Position numbers and translations under genes: made by a program. Shown here in pieces: positions 35,574 to 44,132 of a stretch of 64,000 nt of DNA. The stretch comes from Pseudomonas aylmerensis. Its GTDB lineage: Bacteria > Pseudomonadota > Gammaproteobacteria > Pseudomonadales > Pseudomonadaceae. The stretch covers positions 1 through 64,000 of the forward strand of contig NZ_MAUE01000029.1 of assembly GCF_001702265.1 (NCBI RefSeq). Reading direction: 5' to 3'. Position 1 is the stretch's first letter; every line of letters starts with the position of its first letter. A model generated the notes under the pieces. That model saw nothing but the letters and a program-made list of their open reading frames with translations, searched no databases and was not told the DNA's origin.

Positions 35574-36572
35574 TCAGCCTTTCGGGGCTTTACGCGGGAT
35601 GGAATTGAGTACGGGGTTGCCGTCCTGGTTCTGGGTCAGGTAGACCGGCAAAACCTTGGGCAGGGAGGGGACGAGGTTGTTGACCTCATTGATGTTGTAG
35701 ATGCCGCCGATACGGATCGCGCCGGTGTTGGCGTCGGCCAGCATCACCGGTTTGTTCAGGTAGCGATTGATCAGCGGCAACGCGTCGGCCAGGGCCAGGT
35801 TGTCGAGGATCAGCTTGCCCTGGCGCCAGGCCAGTGCGGTGTCATTCGGGCTGATCGGGCGTATGCGCGGCGTGGCATCGCCCAGTTGATAGCTGGCCTG
35901 CATGCCGGGGGTGAGGGGCACGCTGCCGTGCACCTGGTCGCTGGCAATCTGCACCGAGCCTTCGAGCAGCATCACTCGCACCTGATCTTCATACGTCCAG
36001 ACATTGAACTGGGTGCCGGTGACCCGCACCTGGCCTTGGCCGGCGCGCACGATAAACGGGTGAGTGCTGTCATGGCTGACCTTGAAGAACGCCTCGCCCT
36101 TTTTCAGCGTGACCCGGCGCTGGTCCTTGTAGTTGCTGTAGACCAGCTCGGTGCCAAGGTTGAGTTCCACCTGGCTGCCATCGCCGAGCGTGACCTGCCG
36201 CAGGCCCTGCTGGGTGGCCTCGAAGCGTTCGTAGGAGCTGGGCAGCCAGCCCGCTTCCCAGCCGGTAAAGGCCGCGAGTGGCAGGGCGGCCAGGCAGATC
36301 GCCGCCGCTACCGCGTAGGTGCGCAGGCGGCGGCGCGGTTTGAACGGCACCACCACCGACGTGGGTTCATGGCGGGGCAGGTGGTCGGCGACGTCCCAGA
36401 TTTCCAGCATCGCCGCGTATTCAAAGGCGTGCAGCGGGTGGGAATCGTGCCACTGGGTAAAAGCCTGACGTTCAGCCGGCGTGCAATCACTCGCGTGCAG
36501 GCGCATGCACCAATGCGCGGCGGCGTCGGTGATGGCGTCATATTCGGCTTCTGAAAGGGACTTTTCGCTCAT
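35574..36572 (-). CDS. FecR-like anti-sigma/transmembrane sensor without partner genes
   Basis: 332 residues from ATG 36572 (AGGATGAG upstream). An N-terminal cytoplasmic DUF4880-type segment (AAHWCMRLHASDCTPAERQAF, then WHDSHPLHAFEYA) precedes one membrane helix (about 84-104). A periplasmic FecR domain follows (VTLGDGSQVELNLGTEL; VRVTGTQFNVW), and a C-terminal STN-like segment (YLNKPVMLADANTGAIRI) ends it. FecR proteins relay an iron-siderophore signal to an ECF sigma factor. No sigma-factor gene lies next to it and the nearby receptor lacks a signalling domain, so its partners are elsewhere or lost. Confidence 0.88.
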   Translation of the reverse strand: MSEKSLSEAEYDAITDAAAHWCMRLHASDCTPAERQAFTQWHDSHPLHAFEYAAMLEIWDVADHLPRHEPTSVVVPFKPRRRLRTYAVAAAICLAALPLAAFTGWEAGWLPSSYERFEATQQGLRQVTLGDGSQVELNLGTELVYSNYKDQRRVTLKKGEAFFKVSHDSTHPFIVRAGQGQVRVTGTQFNVWTYEDQVRVMLLEGSVQIASDQVHGSVPLTPGMQASYQLGDATPRIRPISPNDTALAWRQGKLILDNLALADALPLINRYLNKPVMLADANTGAIRIGGIYNINEVNNLVPSLPKVLPVYLTQNQDGNPVLNSIPRKAPKG

Positions 36573-36651
36573 TAACTCATCCTGATTTCGCACATTCTAA
36601 CCTCCCGAGGCGGACGGCGAGAACAGCCATCATGGCGATTGCACATCAATT

Positions 36652-36668
36652 GGAACTTATTCTCGTTT
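36652..36668 (-). promoter_or_regulatory. Possible degenerate Fur box upstream of fecR
   Basis: The minus strand reads AAACGAGAATAAGTTCC. It shares the AAACGAGAAT half with the better box upstream of the siderophore receptor but is weak in the other half. It lies 80 bases ahead of the FecR start, where a fecI gene would normally begin. Confidence 0.35.
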
Positions 36669-36724
36669 GAAAACATCAGAAAACCGAGGACACGAGTCCG
36701 TCATTCCCACAATGGAGTACGAAC

Positions 36725-36994
36725 ATGCTGAAGAAAACCTTAGTCGCCCTGTGTGCAACCACTGCTTTGCTCAGCGCGGGCGCCGCCCTGGCCGATAAGC
36801 CGGGTGCAGGCTGGATCACCATCGAAAAGGCTATCGAGGTGGCCAAGACCAAGGCCGGCTACGTCGAGGTCTACGCGGCGGAAGCCGATGACAACGGCTA
36901 TTGGGAAGTCAAAGGGCGCAAGTCCGACGGCACCGTGTATGAAGCCCGCATCGACGGGGCGTCCGGCAACATCCTGCGTGACCAGAAAGACTGA
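36725..36994 (+). CDS. PepSY-domain periplasmic protein
   Basis: 89 residues. Signal peptide (MLKKTLVALCATTALLSAGA, cleavage near ALA-DK), then one PepSY domain (WITIEKAIEVAKTKAGY; YWEVKGRKSDGTVYEARID; SGNILRD). PepSY proteins are small periplasmic or secreted modules proposed to inhibit peptidases or bind sensor proteins. The start has AATGGAGTACGAAC. Divergent from fecR, so the two may share regulation. Confidence 0.88.
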   Translation: MLKKTLVALCATTALLSAGAALADKPGAGWITIEKAIEVAKTKAGYVEVYAAEADDNGYWEVKGRKSDGTVYEARIDGASGNILRDQKD

Positions 36995-37014
36995 TACACC
37001 CGCCGGGAGCCTGT

Positions 37015-40000
37015 TCAGGCTCCCGTCTCCAGCCTGCGCCCCAGGTCACTGATGATGCAGGTCACCGAGTCGGCATTGGCCAGGATCGTGTCGATCCGTT
37101 TGTCGGCATCGCTCATGAAAATATCCCGGGCCTGCGCAAGGCTACGCGCACCGGTGGCGCTCAGCACTTTATCCTTGAGAATCCGGGTGCCATTGTGGCT
37201 GCCGAAATCCTCCCATTCCTGGCTGAACTCATCCCACACCTTGAACAGGATGCTGGCCGGTGTAGAGATCGAGAAGGCGGTCTGGCGCAGGTCGTCGAGT
37301 TCGGTCTTCATCTGCCAGGCACCGCTGGCCTTGACGTTGATCAGGTCCGGGAACGGTCGCATGCTGTCCAGGTAAGCCAGGTCTTCGGTCAGGGACTTGA
37401 GGTGGGATATCTCGTGGATCAACACGGTTGCCCGCGCGTGGGCGGAAATGTCGAACGGTGCGTTCAGGCGGTTCTGATAGACGTCCATGTGCGGGTCGAA
37501 AAAACGGTCCAGCAAGTAAATCTTGTGGTCGTGGTCTTCGGGCACGACAAAGGCAAACGTGGTTTGCGGATTGTAGCGATGGGTGCCGCTGACAAAGCGT
37601 GTCGAGTGGGCGCCGATCAGCGTGGGATTGGTCAACTCATCAAGCACCTCATCGACGCGCCGCTCGACCCTTTGCACCTGCGCGGGCGTCATCGTGACCA
37701 CGCCGAACAACTCACCAAAGAACTGCCCGAGCCGGCTGTTGGGATCGCGCAGCGGCTTGAAGTGCAGGAGGTTGCGCTTGCAGTTGACCGCATAGTACGT
37801 CGCGACGTTGAGCGCCTCGTCAATGCACTGCGCCTTCCAACTGGATAACGCCTCGATTTCCTGCAGGCCCACCGCTTCGATATTGATCGCGTCGCGTTCG
37901 GCCGCCAGTGTGTAGAGCTTGCCGGTAAAGCGACTCAGGACTTTGCCGTAGCGCGGGTGGCGCCGGTTGAAATCCAGCGTCCAGACGCCCTGGGCATCGC
38001 ATTGCACATAGGGGCCGTGCAGGTCGCCTATGCTCAGGCGCCAGTGCTCTCCTGCTGGTTTCACCGGGTACACCTTGCCTGCCAATGGCACGAAATGATG
38101 TTCGCCGCTTGCATCCCGGTAGGGAAGAGTCAGCGCACGAAGCTCCAGTTCGCTCAGGGCAAAATCGTGGGTTTCAAACGCCTGCAGTTGCGTACGCAAG
38201 GGCCCGGTGAGGTCCAGGTCCGCCAGCGTCAGTTCGCCCGACGACGGCCTGACCTGGCTCTGAATAGCCGGGGTCTGGGGCAGCAGCCTATCCACCTCCT
38301 TGCGCAGTGACGCCAGTTGCGCCACGCCACACACAAAGGCCCTGAGCGCGTGTTGCCAGCGGTGTTGCTGCAAGTCCTCGGCGGAGATCTTGAATTGCTG
38401 GTAGCTGCGCCATACCACCAGCGGGTAGGCCAGCTTTCCGGCCATGAACTGCAAGCCCTTGGGGATGCCCTCGGTGAACAGGCTGGTGATGGCGTCCCAT
38501 TGTGCCTCGCACGCGGGGGAAAACTGCGTGTCGAGCATCTGCTGCAGCATCTGGAGGTTGTCCTGATACAACCGGCCCAGCACATTGCCGTCGATGGTCG
38601 CGGCACCGAGGCGGATTTCCGAGAACCCACGGCCCCAACGCTCGCCGAGCAAATTGCGGTAGGTGGCCTGATGGGGCTCCTGCATCTGGCCGACGACCCA
38701 GTCCTGCAGGGTGCCGGGGCTGGTGATCGCGTTGACCAGGGCGGCTTCATGCGCGTATTCCTTCAGCAGGTGCTTGGGACTGTAGGGCGCGTACAGGATC
38801 AGGGGCCCGGCAGTTCCGGTTTTCGCCCCGATCAGGTAGCAGCCCAGGGCTTTGACCGGTGCTGCGCCCGGGGTGGCGATCAGCTCGAGCGGGCGAATGG
38901 TTGCATTGACGCCCGCCACCGCGTCGCGTGCCACGGCATCCGGCATATCAAAGATTTGCTGGATGTAGCTCCAGGCTGATGCGGACAATCGCTCCTCGAG
39001 GGTTTGTTCATGGGCGTATTGCAGCAACTGCCAGGGCAACTGCCGACAGAACAGTTGGCGCCGCTGGCGGCTGTCCTCGGTGTCACTTGCGAGGAGCGTC
39101 GTGAGTTTCTTCTGATAAAGGCTTTTCAACCCCACTTGCCGAACCAGTTGCACCACGGCGTTGCCGTCCAGTTCCGCCGGTAATGGCGTGGCGGTCCGCG
39201 AACGCGGGCGGATATCGTCACCGTTCAGCTGGGGCAAGTGCCGCAGCGCGAAGTCCACGAGGGTCTGGACATTGCCCGTAAGGTCGATACGACCGGGGAT
39301 CAAGATGCCTTCCGGGTTGATCACCTGCCCCGGAAAGCGCTTGCTGAGCAGGTCCGAGAGGAGGGGCAGGACCTCATTACGCAAGGGCGTGATGCCATGC
39401 AGGTAGTCGCGTTCGTCCGGTGCGCTGACGCGATACTGTTCCAACAACTCGGCCTGCAGGATCTGCTCACGGGGTGCTGCCATGCCCAGCCACACCGGCA
39501 ATGCCTGCTGGTAAGTGATGGCCTTCGCGATCGCGATGGCGCGCGGCAGGTTGGTCGGCGGTGGCCGTCGGATCAGGTTGTCCATGCAGTCCTGAAAGCG
39601 CTCTGCGCTCAATCGCATCGAGAACAGATGGTCAATCTCGTCACGCATGAAGTCGCTGTAGGTCTGTTGCCGGTTGTGCAGCAGGTGATCGTCGATGCGT
39701 CGCAGCGGACCGAGCTGGCAGACCCGATGGGGTATGTACTGCGAGACCGGCAGGTTTTCCACCAGGGTCAGACGCTTGAGGGGATCGCGCAGGCGTCGCA
39801 CCAGTGCGTCGCACAACGCCTTGATCGACCCGAATGACTCGTAGCCACTGCGCGGGGTCCATAGCAGCGCCACGCCGGAGTTGAACGGATCGATGCCGCC
39901 GCGCTCGGTCAAGACAAAACAATTGGCCAAGGCATGCGGCGTGTTGTCTGTGCCGAATCTCAAGGTCAGGCCGTACGCATCCGGTATGAACCCGTTCAGG

Positions 40001-42144
40001 CCATGGCGGGTCAGCCGGCTCATGCCGTCGGCGTTGAGCACGCTGTCCAGCAGCACCACGCTCTCGGCGGACAGGCTCTTGTGCAGCCAGCGCAATTGCG
40101 CCTCGCCCCGCAGCCCCTGCAACATCGCCTGGCTGAGGTGGGCCTGGTTTTGCTCCAGGAGCAGGTTGGGCAGGGTGCGCAAGTCGTTTTCGGCAAACGT
40201 GCGCAGAACCTCGTCGATAATCGCATTGAAGGTAACCAGGCCCAGGTTGTGCAACTGGTAGGCGGCGCCGGCGGTGTACGGTCCGTAGAACCAGGTCAGC
40301 GACGATTCACTCAGCGCAGTAGCTTGCCGGGCCAGGCGGGCGATCAAGTGCTGCACCATGCTGGACGACGCCAAGGGCAAACGCTCTTCGCGCTCCAGGG
40401 CAGGGGTGGGATAGGTATTGATAAAGACGGCGTCGGGCTGCAGCTCCAGGTGTCTGCTGTCTAATTCGTCTGCCAGCGCGTGGGCTGCCAGGCTGCGCAA
40501 GGTGGGATGGTGCTTGCGCTCTTCGGCCATGGCGACCTCGATGGCCTGCAGGCGCTGCAGGTGCCGCTTGGCTTTTTCCGCCAGCACCGTAGTCGGGCGC
40601 CCGTTGCCGCTGGTGACGGGATGCACGCTCCAGCGCCCGTCGGTTTCCTCGGCCAGCAACCGACTGTCGAGCATGGCACGCACATCCAGGGCACTGTCGA
40701 GCAACGCCGCCAGGTCGACGTCGCCGCCACTGCGCCGATACAGCCCCAGCGCATAGTCGAGGTTGTCGAGCTGCTTGCTGACAATGTCCTCGAGTGTCTC
40801 CTGAAACACGTCGCCGACCACGGGCTTGCCGGTCACCTGGACCTCATCCATGCCAATAAACACGCTGCGCTCCTCCACGGAGAGGAAATTGAGCAGTTCA
40901 TCCTCGTGCCCGGCGGCCTTGAGCATGGCCAATAGCGCGTTGTCGAGGTCTTGCAGGTTCGCGAGCACCTGCAAGCCGCGTGTCTGGGTGTAGAGATACG
41001 CATGGGTGTTGCTGATCATCAGCGTGCTGGCGAGGTCGACGTAATGTTGAAAAGGCGCATGCACCCGCACCTTCTCGATATTCAGCTGCGGATCGAAGGC
41101 GCTGCGCGCGGCCTGGTCCGGGAGGAACAGCGCGCGCAGTTTCTGGTTTTCCTCGGTGGACACGATCCATGCCTGGTGCTTGAGCAGCAGGTCGGCGCGG
41201 AACTTGTCACTGATCACCCGCGCGAAAAACTGCAGGCGTGACTGCGTGCCGTCGATGTCTTCATTCCAGTAGGTCTGCAGCAGGCTGCTCAATAACGTTG
41301 AGAGGATCGCGCTGGTGTGTTCGACCACGTTGTCCCAGCGCTGTTGGTCCTCGGCCAGTTGCTGTGGAGTGAAGGCGCTGGTGTCATGCGCGAGATTGAA
41401 ATACGTGTGCGTCTGGCCTGCCGGCCAGGCCTGTTGCACATAAAAACGCAACAGTGTGTCGCGCAAAGGCTCAGAGGCAACCCAGTGCCCGCCCACGACG
41501 GTGAAGGAATTCACGCGTGTGTCGGCCTGCTTCAGACGACGGAAATGAGGGTGGGCCATGATCCCGAGCAAGGTGTCGAGCATCGCGTGCAGGCTGGGGA
41601 GTTGGCGCAATTGGCTGAGCATTGCCGCGACGTTTTTTTGCTGGCTGGCGCGGATCGCCTCCTCTTGATCCTGCATCACCGCCCCCTGGATGATGGCCGT
41701 GGTCACCGCCAGGCGCGCACCGGCCGGCAGCGCGTCACGGGTGTCGATGGACACAAATTGCAGTAACTCACTGCGCTGGCTGGGGTGTGTCAGGCGCTCT
41801 TCGAGCGTGCTGATCAGGGTGGTGCGGTGGTCGAACAGCTCGAGTCCGCCGTAAGGCGTGTAGAGCACGGCCTTGCCGTCGTCGGGCGTCGGGCTCATCA
41901 GGAACGCGCCCGCCAGCACGATGGCGGGTTGGCCGCTGAGGTTGACCAGCAACCTGTCGACCTGCATGGGAAAGCCATGCACCGTGGCGTCCTGGCGTGC
42001 CGTGTGGGTGGCGTAATACAACGTGTGCAGCCACTCGAGGTCCCTGACCGTGAACCCCAGCGCACGCTCTCGTGGCGTAGGTTCCTTGCGGCGGGTGGGG
42101 CGAAGGAACTCATCGAAAAAGTACGCTGGGGTCACGCGCGCCAT
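37015..42144 (-). CDS. Giant dermonecrotic-toxin-like protein with C-terminal HExxH metallopeptidase motif
   Basis: 1709 residues from ATG 42144 (CGGAGAATGCACC upstream). No signal peptide or membrane helix. I recognise the DUF6543/dermonecrotic-toxin style seen in large Pseudomonas proteins. A module of the form LYTPYGGLELF-x(n)-L recurs at about 93-118, 758-785 (LLWTPRSGYESF) and 1112-1140 (ILYAPYSPKHLL). Near the C-terminus HEISH (1577-1581) is followed by TEDLAY (1586-1591). This resembles the aspzincin (M35) arrangement of HExxH plus T-x-D-x-x-Y, so a zinc endopeptidase activity is likely but inferred. No immunity, chaperone or secretion gene sits beside it. A weak hairpin (37005-37024) overlaps its end. 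Confidence 0.75.
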   Translation of the reverse strand: MARVTPAYFFDEFLRPTRRKEPTPRERALGFTVRDLEWLHTLYYATHTARQDATVHGFPMQVDRLLVNLSGQPAIVLAGAFLMSPTPDDGKAVLYTPYGGLELFDHRTTLISTLEERLTHPSQRSELLQFVSIDTRDALPAGARLAVTTAIIQGAVMQDQEEAIRASQQKNVAAMLSQLRQLPSLHAMLDTLLGIMAHPHFRRLKQADTRVNSFTVVGGHWVASEPLRDTLLRFYVQQAWPAGQTHTYFNLAHDTSAFTPQQLAEDQQRWDNVVEHTSAILSTLLSSLLQTYWNEDIDGTQSRLQFFARVISDKFRADLLLKHQAWIVSTEENQKLRALFLPDQAARSAFDPQLNIEKVRVHAPFQHYVDLASTLMISNTHAYLYTQTRGLQVLANLQDLDNALLAMLKAAGHEDELLNFLSVEERSVFIGMDEVQVTGKPVVGDVFQETLEDIVSKQLDNLDYALGLYRRSGGDVDLAALLDSALDVRAMLDSRLLAEETDGRWSVHPVTSGNGRPTTVLAEKAKRHLQRLQAIEVAMAEERKHHPTLRSLAAHALADELDSRHLELQPDAVFINTYPTPALEREERLPLASSSMVQHLIARLARQATALSESSLTWFYGPYTAGAAYQLHNLGLVTFNAIIDEVLRTFAENDLRTLPNLLLEQNQAHLSQAMLQGLRGEAQLRWLHKSLSAESVVLLDSVLNADGMSRLTRHGLNGFIPDAYGLTLRFGTDNTPHALANCFVLTERGGIDPFNSGVALLWTPRSGYESFGSIKALCDALVRRLRDPLKRLTLVENLPVSQYIPHRVCQLGPLRRIDDHLLHNRQQTYSDFMRDEIDHLFSMRLSAERFQDCMDNLIRRPPPTNLPRAIAIAKAITYQQALPVWLGMAAPREQILQAELLEQYRVSAPDERDYLHGITPLRNEVLPLLSDLLSKRFPGQVINPEGILIPGRIDLTGNVQTLVDFALRHLPQLNGDDIRPRSRTATPLPAELDGNAVVQLVRQVGLKSLYQKKLTTLLASDTEDSRQRRQLFCRQLPWQLLQYAHEQTLEERLSASAWSYIQQIFDMPDAVARDAVAGVNATIRPLELIATPGAAPVKALGCYLIGAKTGTAGPLILYAPYSPKHLLKEYAHEAALVNAITSPGTLQDWVVGQMQEPHQATYRNLLGERWGRGFSEIRLGAATIDGNVLGRLYQDNLQMLQQMLDTQFSPACEAQWDAITSLFTEGIPKGLQFMAGKLAYPLVVWRSYQQFKISAEDLQQHRWQHALRAFVCGVAQLASLRKEVDRLLPQTPAIQSQVRPSSGELTLADLDLTGPLRTQLQAFETHDFALSELELRALTLPYRDASGEHHFVPLAGKVYPVKPAGEHWRLSIGDLHGPYVQCDAQGVWTLDFNRRHPRYGKVLSRFTGKLYTLAAERDAINIEAVGLQEIEALSSWKAQCIDEALNVATYYAVNCKRNLLHFKPLRDPNSRLGQFFGELFGVVTMTPAQVQRVERRVDEVLDELTNPTLIGAHSTRFVSGTHRYNPQTTFAFVVPEDHDHKIYLLDRFFDPHMDVYQNRLNAPFDISAHARATVLIHEISHLKSLTEDLAYLDSMRPFPDLINVKASGAWQMKTELDDLRQTAFSISTPASILFKVWDEFSQEWEDFGSHNGTRILKDKVLSATGARSLAQARDIFMSDADKRIDTILANADSVTCIISDLGRRLETGA

Positions 42145-42323
42145 GGTGCATTCTCCGTTGTTGCAGCGGGTAGGAGGCCCAAAGTAGGGGCTGGCACGGT
42201 GGGCAGGGCGGTAGATAACTGGCGCGCACTGCAAGCGCCCGTTGACAGCAGGCACGGGAGGCGTTGTTTAATCGGCGGTCTGGATTCTTGTTGTCTCTTC
42301 CAATTATAAAATCGGAGCTACAG

Positions 42324-43361
42324 ATGTCTGCCCAGTCCCCGATAGTTGACAACGCAACAGCGCTCATCGGTTTTGACGACCTGGTGGGGTTGCTGCACGC
42401 CGTGTTCGTGAAGCACGGCACTTCGCCGCAAGTCGCCGCGATCCTGGCGCACAACTGCGCCAGCGCCGAGCGTGACGGCGCCCATAGCCACGGGATCTTT
42501 CGTATCCCCGGCTACCTCAGCACCCTGGCCAGTGGCTGGGTCGACGGCAAGGCCACGCCGGTGGTCACCGACGTCGCCTCCGGCTTCGTGCGCGTGGATG
42601 CCGGCAACGGCTTCGCGCAGCCAGCACTTGAAGCGGCGCGTGCGCTGCTGGTGGACAAGGCCCGCAGTGCCGGCATCGCGCTGCTGGCGATCCACAACTC
42701 TCATCACTTTGCCGCGCTGTGGCCGGATGTCGAACCCTTCGCCGAAGAAGGGCTGGTGGCCTTGAGCGTGGTCAACAGCATGACCTGCGTGGTGCCTCAC
42801 GGCGCCGACCGGCCACTGTTCGGCACCAACCCCATCGCGTTCGCCGCCCCGCGTGCCGACGGCCTGCCGATTGTCTTCGACCTGGCCACCAGCGCGATTG
42901 CCCACGGCGACGTGCAGATCGCCGCGCGCAAGGGCGAGCGCTTGTCGCCGGGCATGGGCGTCGACAGTCTCGGCCAGCCCACCACGGACCCCAAGGCGGT
43001 GCTGGAAGGCGGTGCGTTGTTGCCGTTTGGCGGGCACAAGGGCTCGGCGCTGTCGATGATGGTCGAACTGCTGGCGGCCGCCTTGACCGGCGGTAACTTT
43101 TCCTTCGAGTTCAACTGGGCCGACCATCCGGGCGCACGTACACCCTGGACTGGGCAGTTGCTGATTGTGATCGACCCGAGCAAAACCGCCGGGCAAAACT
43201 TCGCCGAGCGCAGCCAGGAACTGGTGCGGCAGATGCATGCGGCGGGGTTGCGGCGTTTGCCCGGAGATCGACGTCATCGCACACGGGCGAAGTCGCAGGC
43301 GGCAGGGATCGAGATTGAAGCGAAGGATTTGCGGCAGCTACAGGAACTGGCACAGGGGTAG
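42324..43361 (+). CDS. dpkA: Ldh-family reductase, probably delta1-piperideine-2-carboxylate reductase
   Basis: 345 residues from ATG 42324 (CGGAGC upstream). Malate/L-lactate-type dehydrogenase fold. The residues AERDGAHSHGIFRIPGYL, the HHFAALWPDVEPFAEEGL segment and GGHKGSALSMMVELLAA match the NADPH-dependent P. syringae/P. putida DpkA group, which reduces piperideine-2-carboxylate to L-pipecolate in D-lysine breakdown. It may also act on pyrroline-2-carboxylate. Cytoplasmic. Divergent from the toxin gene. Confidence 0.85.
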   Translation: MSAQSPIVDNATALIGFDDLVGLLHAVFVKHGTSPQVAAILAHNCASAERDGAHSHGIFRIPGYLSTLASGWVDGKATPVVTDVASGFVRVDAGNGFAQPALEAARALLVDKARSAGIALLAIHNSHHFAALWPDVEPFAEEGLVALSVVNSMTCVVPHGADRPLFGTNPIAFAAPRADGLPIVFDLATSAIAHGDVQIAARKGERLSPGMGVDSLGQPTTDPKAVLEGGALLPFGGHKGSALSMMVELLAAALTGGNFSFEFNWADHPGARTPWTGQLLIVIDPSKTAGQNFAERSQELVRQMHAAGLRRLPGDRRHRTRAKSQAAGIEIEAKDLRQLQELAQG

Positions 43362-43363
43362 GA

Positions 43364-43386
43364 GGGGCTGCGCGCGGCGCAGCCCC
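43364..43386. terminator. GC-rich hairpin between convergent genes
   Basis: GGGGCTGCGC pairs with GCGCAGCCCC around GCG, directly after dpkA and before the end of the DUF883 gene. There is no T-tract on either side, so termination strength is unsure. Confidence 0.5.
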
Positions 43387-43392
43387 GGCGCC

Positions 43393-43713
43393 TCAGTTGC
43401 GGCGACCCAGCAACAGCCCAACCACCAGGCCGAAGCCTGCGGAAATGGCCACGGTCTGCCACGGGTGGCCACCGATGTAGGTTTCGGTGGCATCCACTAC
43501 CGGCTTGCTGCGTTCGCGCACGTTAGACACCGAGTCCAACGCCTGCTTGAGTTTGATGGCGACCTGTTCGCGCAGGGTTTCGCCTTCTTCACCTACCAGC
43601 GAAGCGCTGCTTTTGAGCAGTTTGTCCGATTCTTCGATCAGCGCCGTCAGTTCACTGAACGCTTGATCCTTGATTTGATCTTCAACAGATTGGGCGGCGG
43701 TTTTGCGGGCCAT
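43393..43713 (-). CDS. DUF883 (ElaB/YqjD-type) ribosome- or membrane-associated protein
   Basis: 106 residues. A long amphipathic helix with heptad features (about 10-75), then a Gly-rich C-terminal membrane helix ending in the family tail GLLLGRRN after GGHPWQTVAISAGFG. ElaB/YqjD-like proteins anchor in the inner membrane, can bind ribosomes, and are often induced in stationary phase or stress. Start has GCAAGGAGT upstream. Confidence 0.9.
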   Translation of the reverse strand: MARKTAAQSVEDQIKDQAFSELTALIEESDKLLKSSASLVGEEGETLREQVAIKLKQALDSVSNVRERSKPVVDATETYIGGHPWQTVAISAGFGLVVGLLLGRRN

Positions 43714-43877
43714 GGGTGTGACTCCTTGCAGGTGAATGTGACAGTGAACAATGGAGTGCCGGGCGGCGGCAAAAGTTGCAGTTTTTTTGCCTGGACGTGC
43801 TTGCCGGGAAAATCCGAATCCGGAAAATTCGACCTACAGTGTAAGATGTCGCCTATTTGTGCAGCAGGTAATTCAAC

Positions 43878-44132
43878 ATGAGCTTCAATCTCGCCAACAA
43901 GACCCTCGCCGAACGCGCCGAGCTGGAAGATGAAAAGTCGCGCCTCTACGACCTGTGGCAAACCAACCTGGGCAAGGCCAAGGGCGAAGCGGCGCGGTTG
44001 TTCGGTGAGCGCGCCAAGCGCAAGGGCAAGTGGGCTGAATGGGTGCGCGCGGAACTCGACGGCATGTCGCCACCGGAGTTCTCCAACATGGTGCGCAGTG
44101 AAGTCAACAAGCTGATGGCAGCGGCGAAGTAA
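43878..44132 (+). CDS. Small conserved hypothetical protein, 84 residues
   Basis: Highly charged, mostly helical, basic (LWQTNLGKAKGEAARLFGERAKRKGKWAEWV). No signal peptide. Start has AGGT in GCAGGTAATTCAAC. The family is unknown to me. Its last 29 bases overlap the 3' end of the convergent LysR gene, so the two mRNAs can pair at their ends. Confidence 0.7.
   Translation: MSFNLANKTLAERAELEDEKSRLYDLWQTNLGKAKGEAARLFGERAKRKGKWAEWVRAELDGMSPPEFSNMVRSEVNKLMAAAK

Noticed and set aside
37005..37024. Hairpin GGGAGCC/GGCTCCC as terminator of the PepSY gene
   Set aside because: No T-tract and it overlaps the last codons of the toxin-like gene, so it is mentioned only in that entry.
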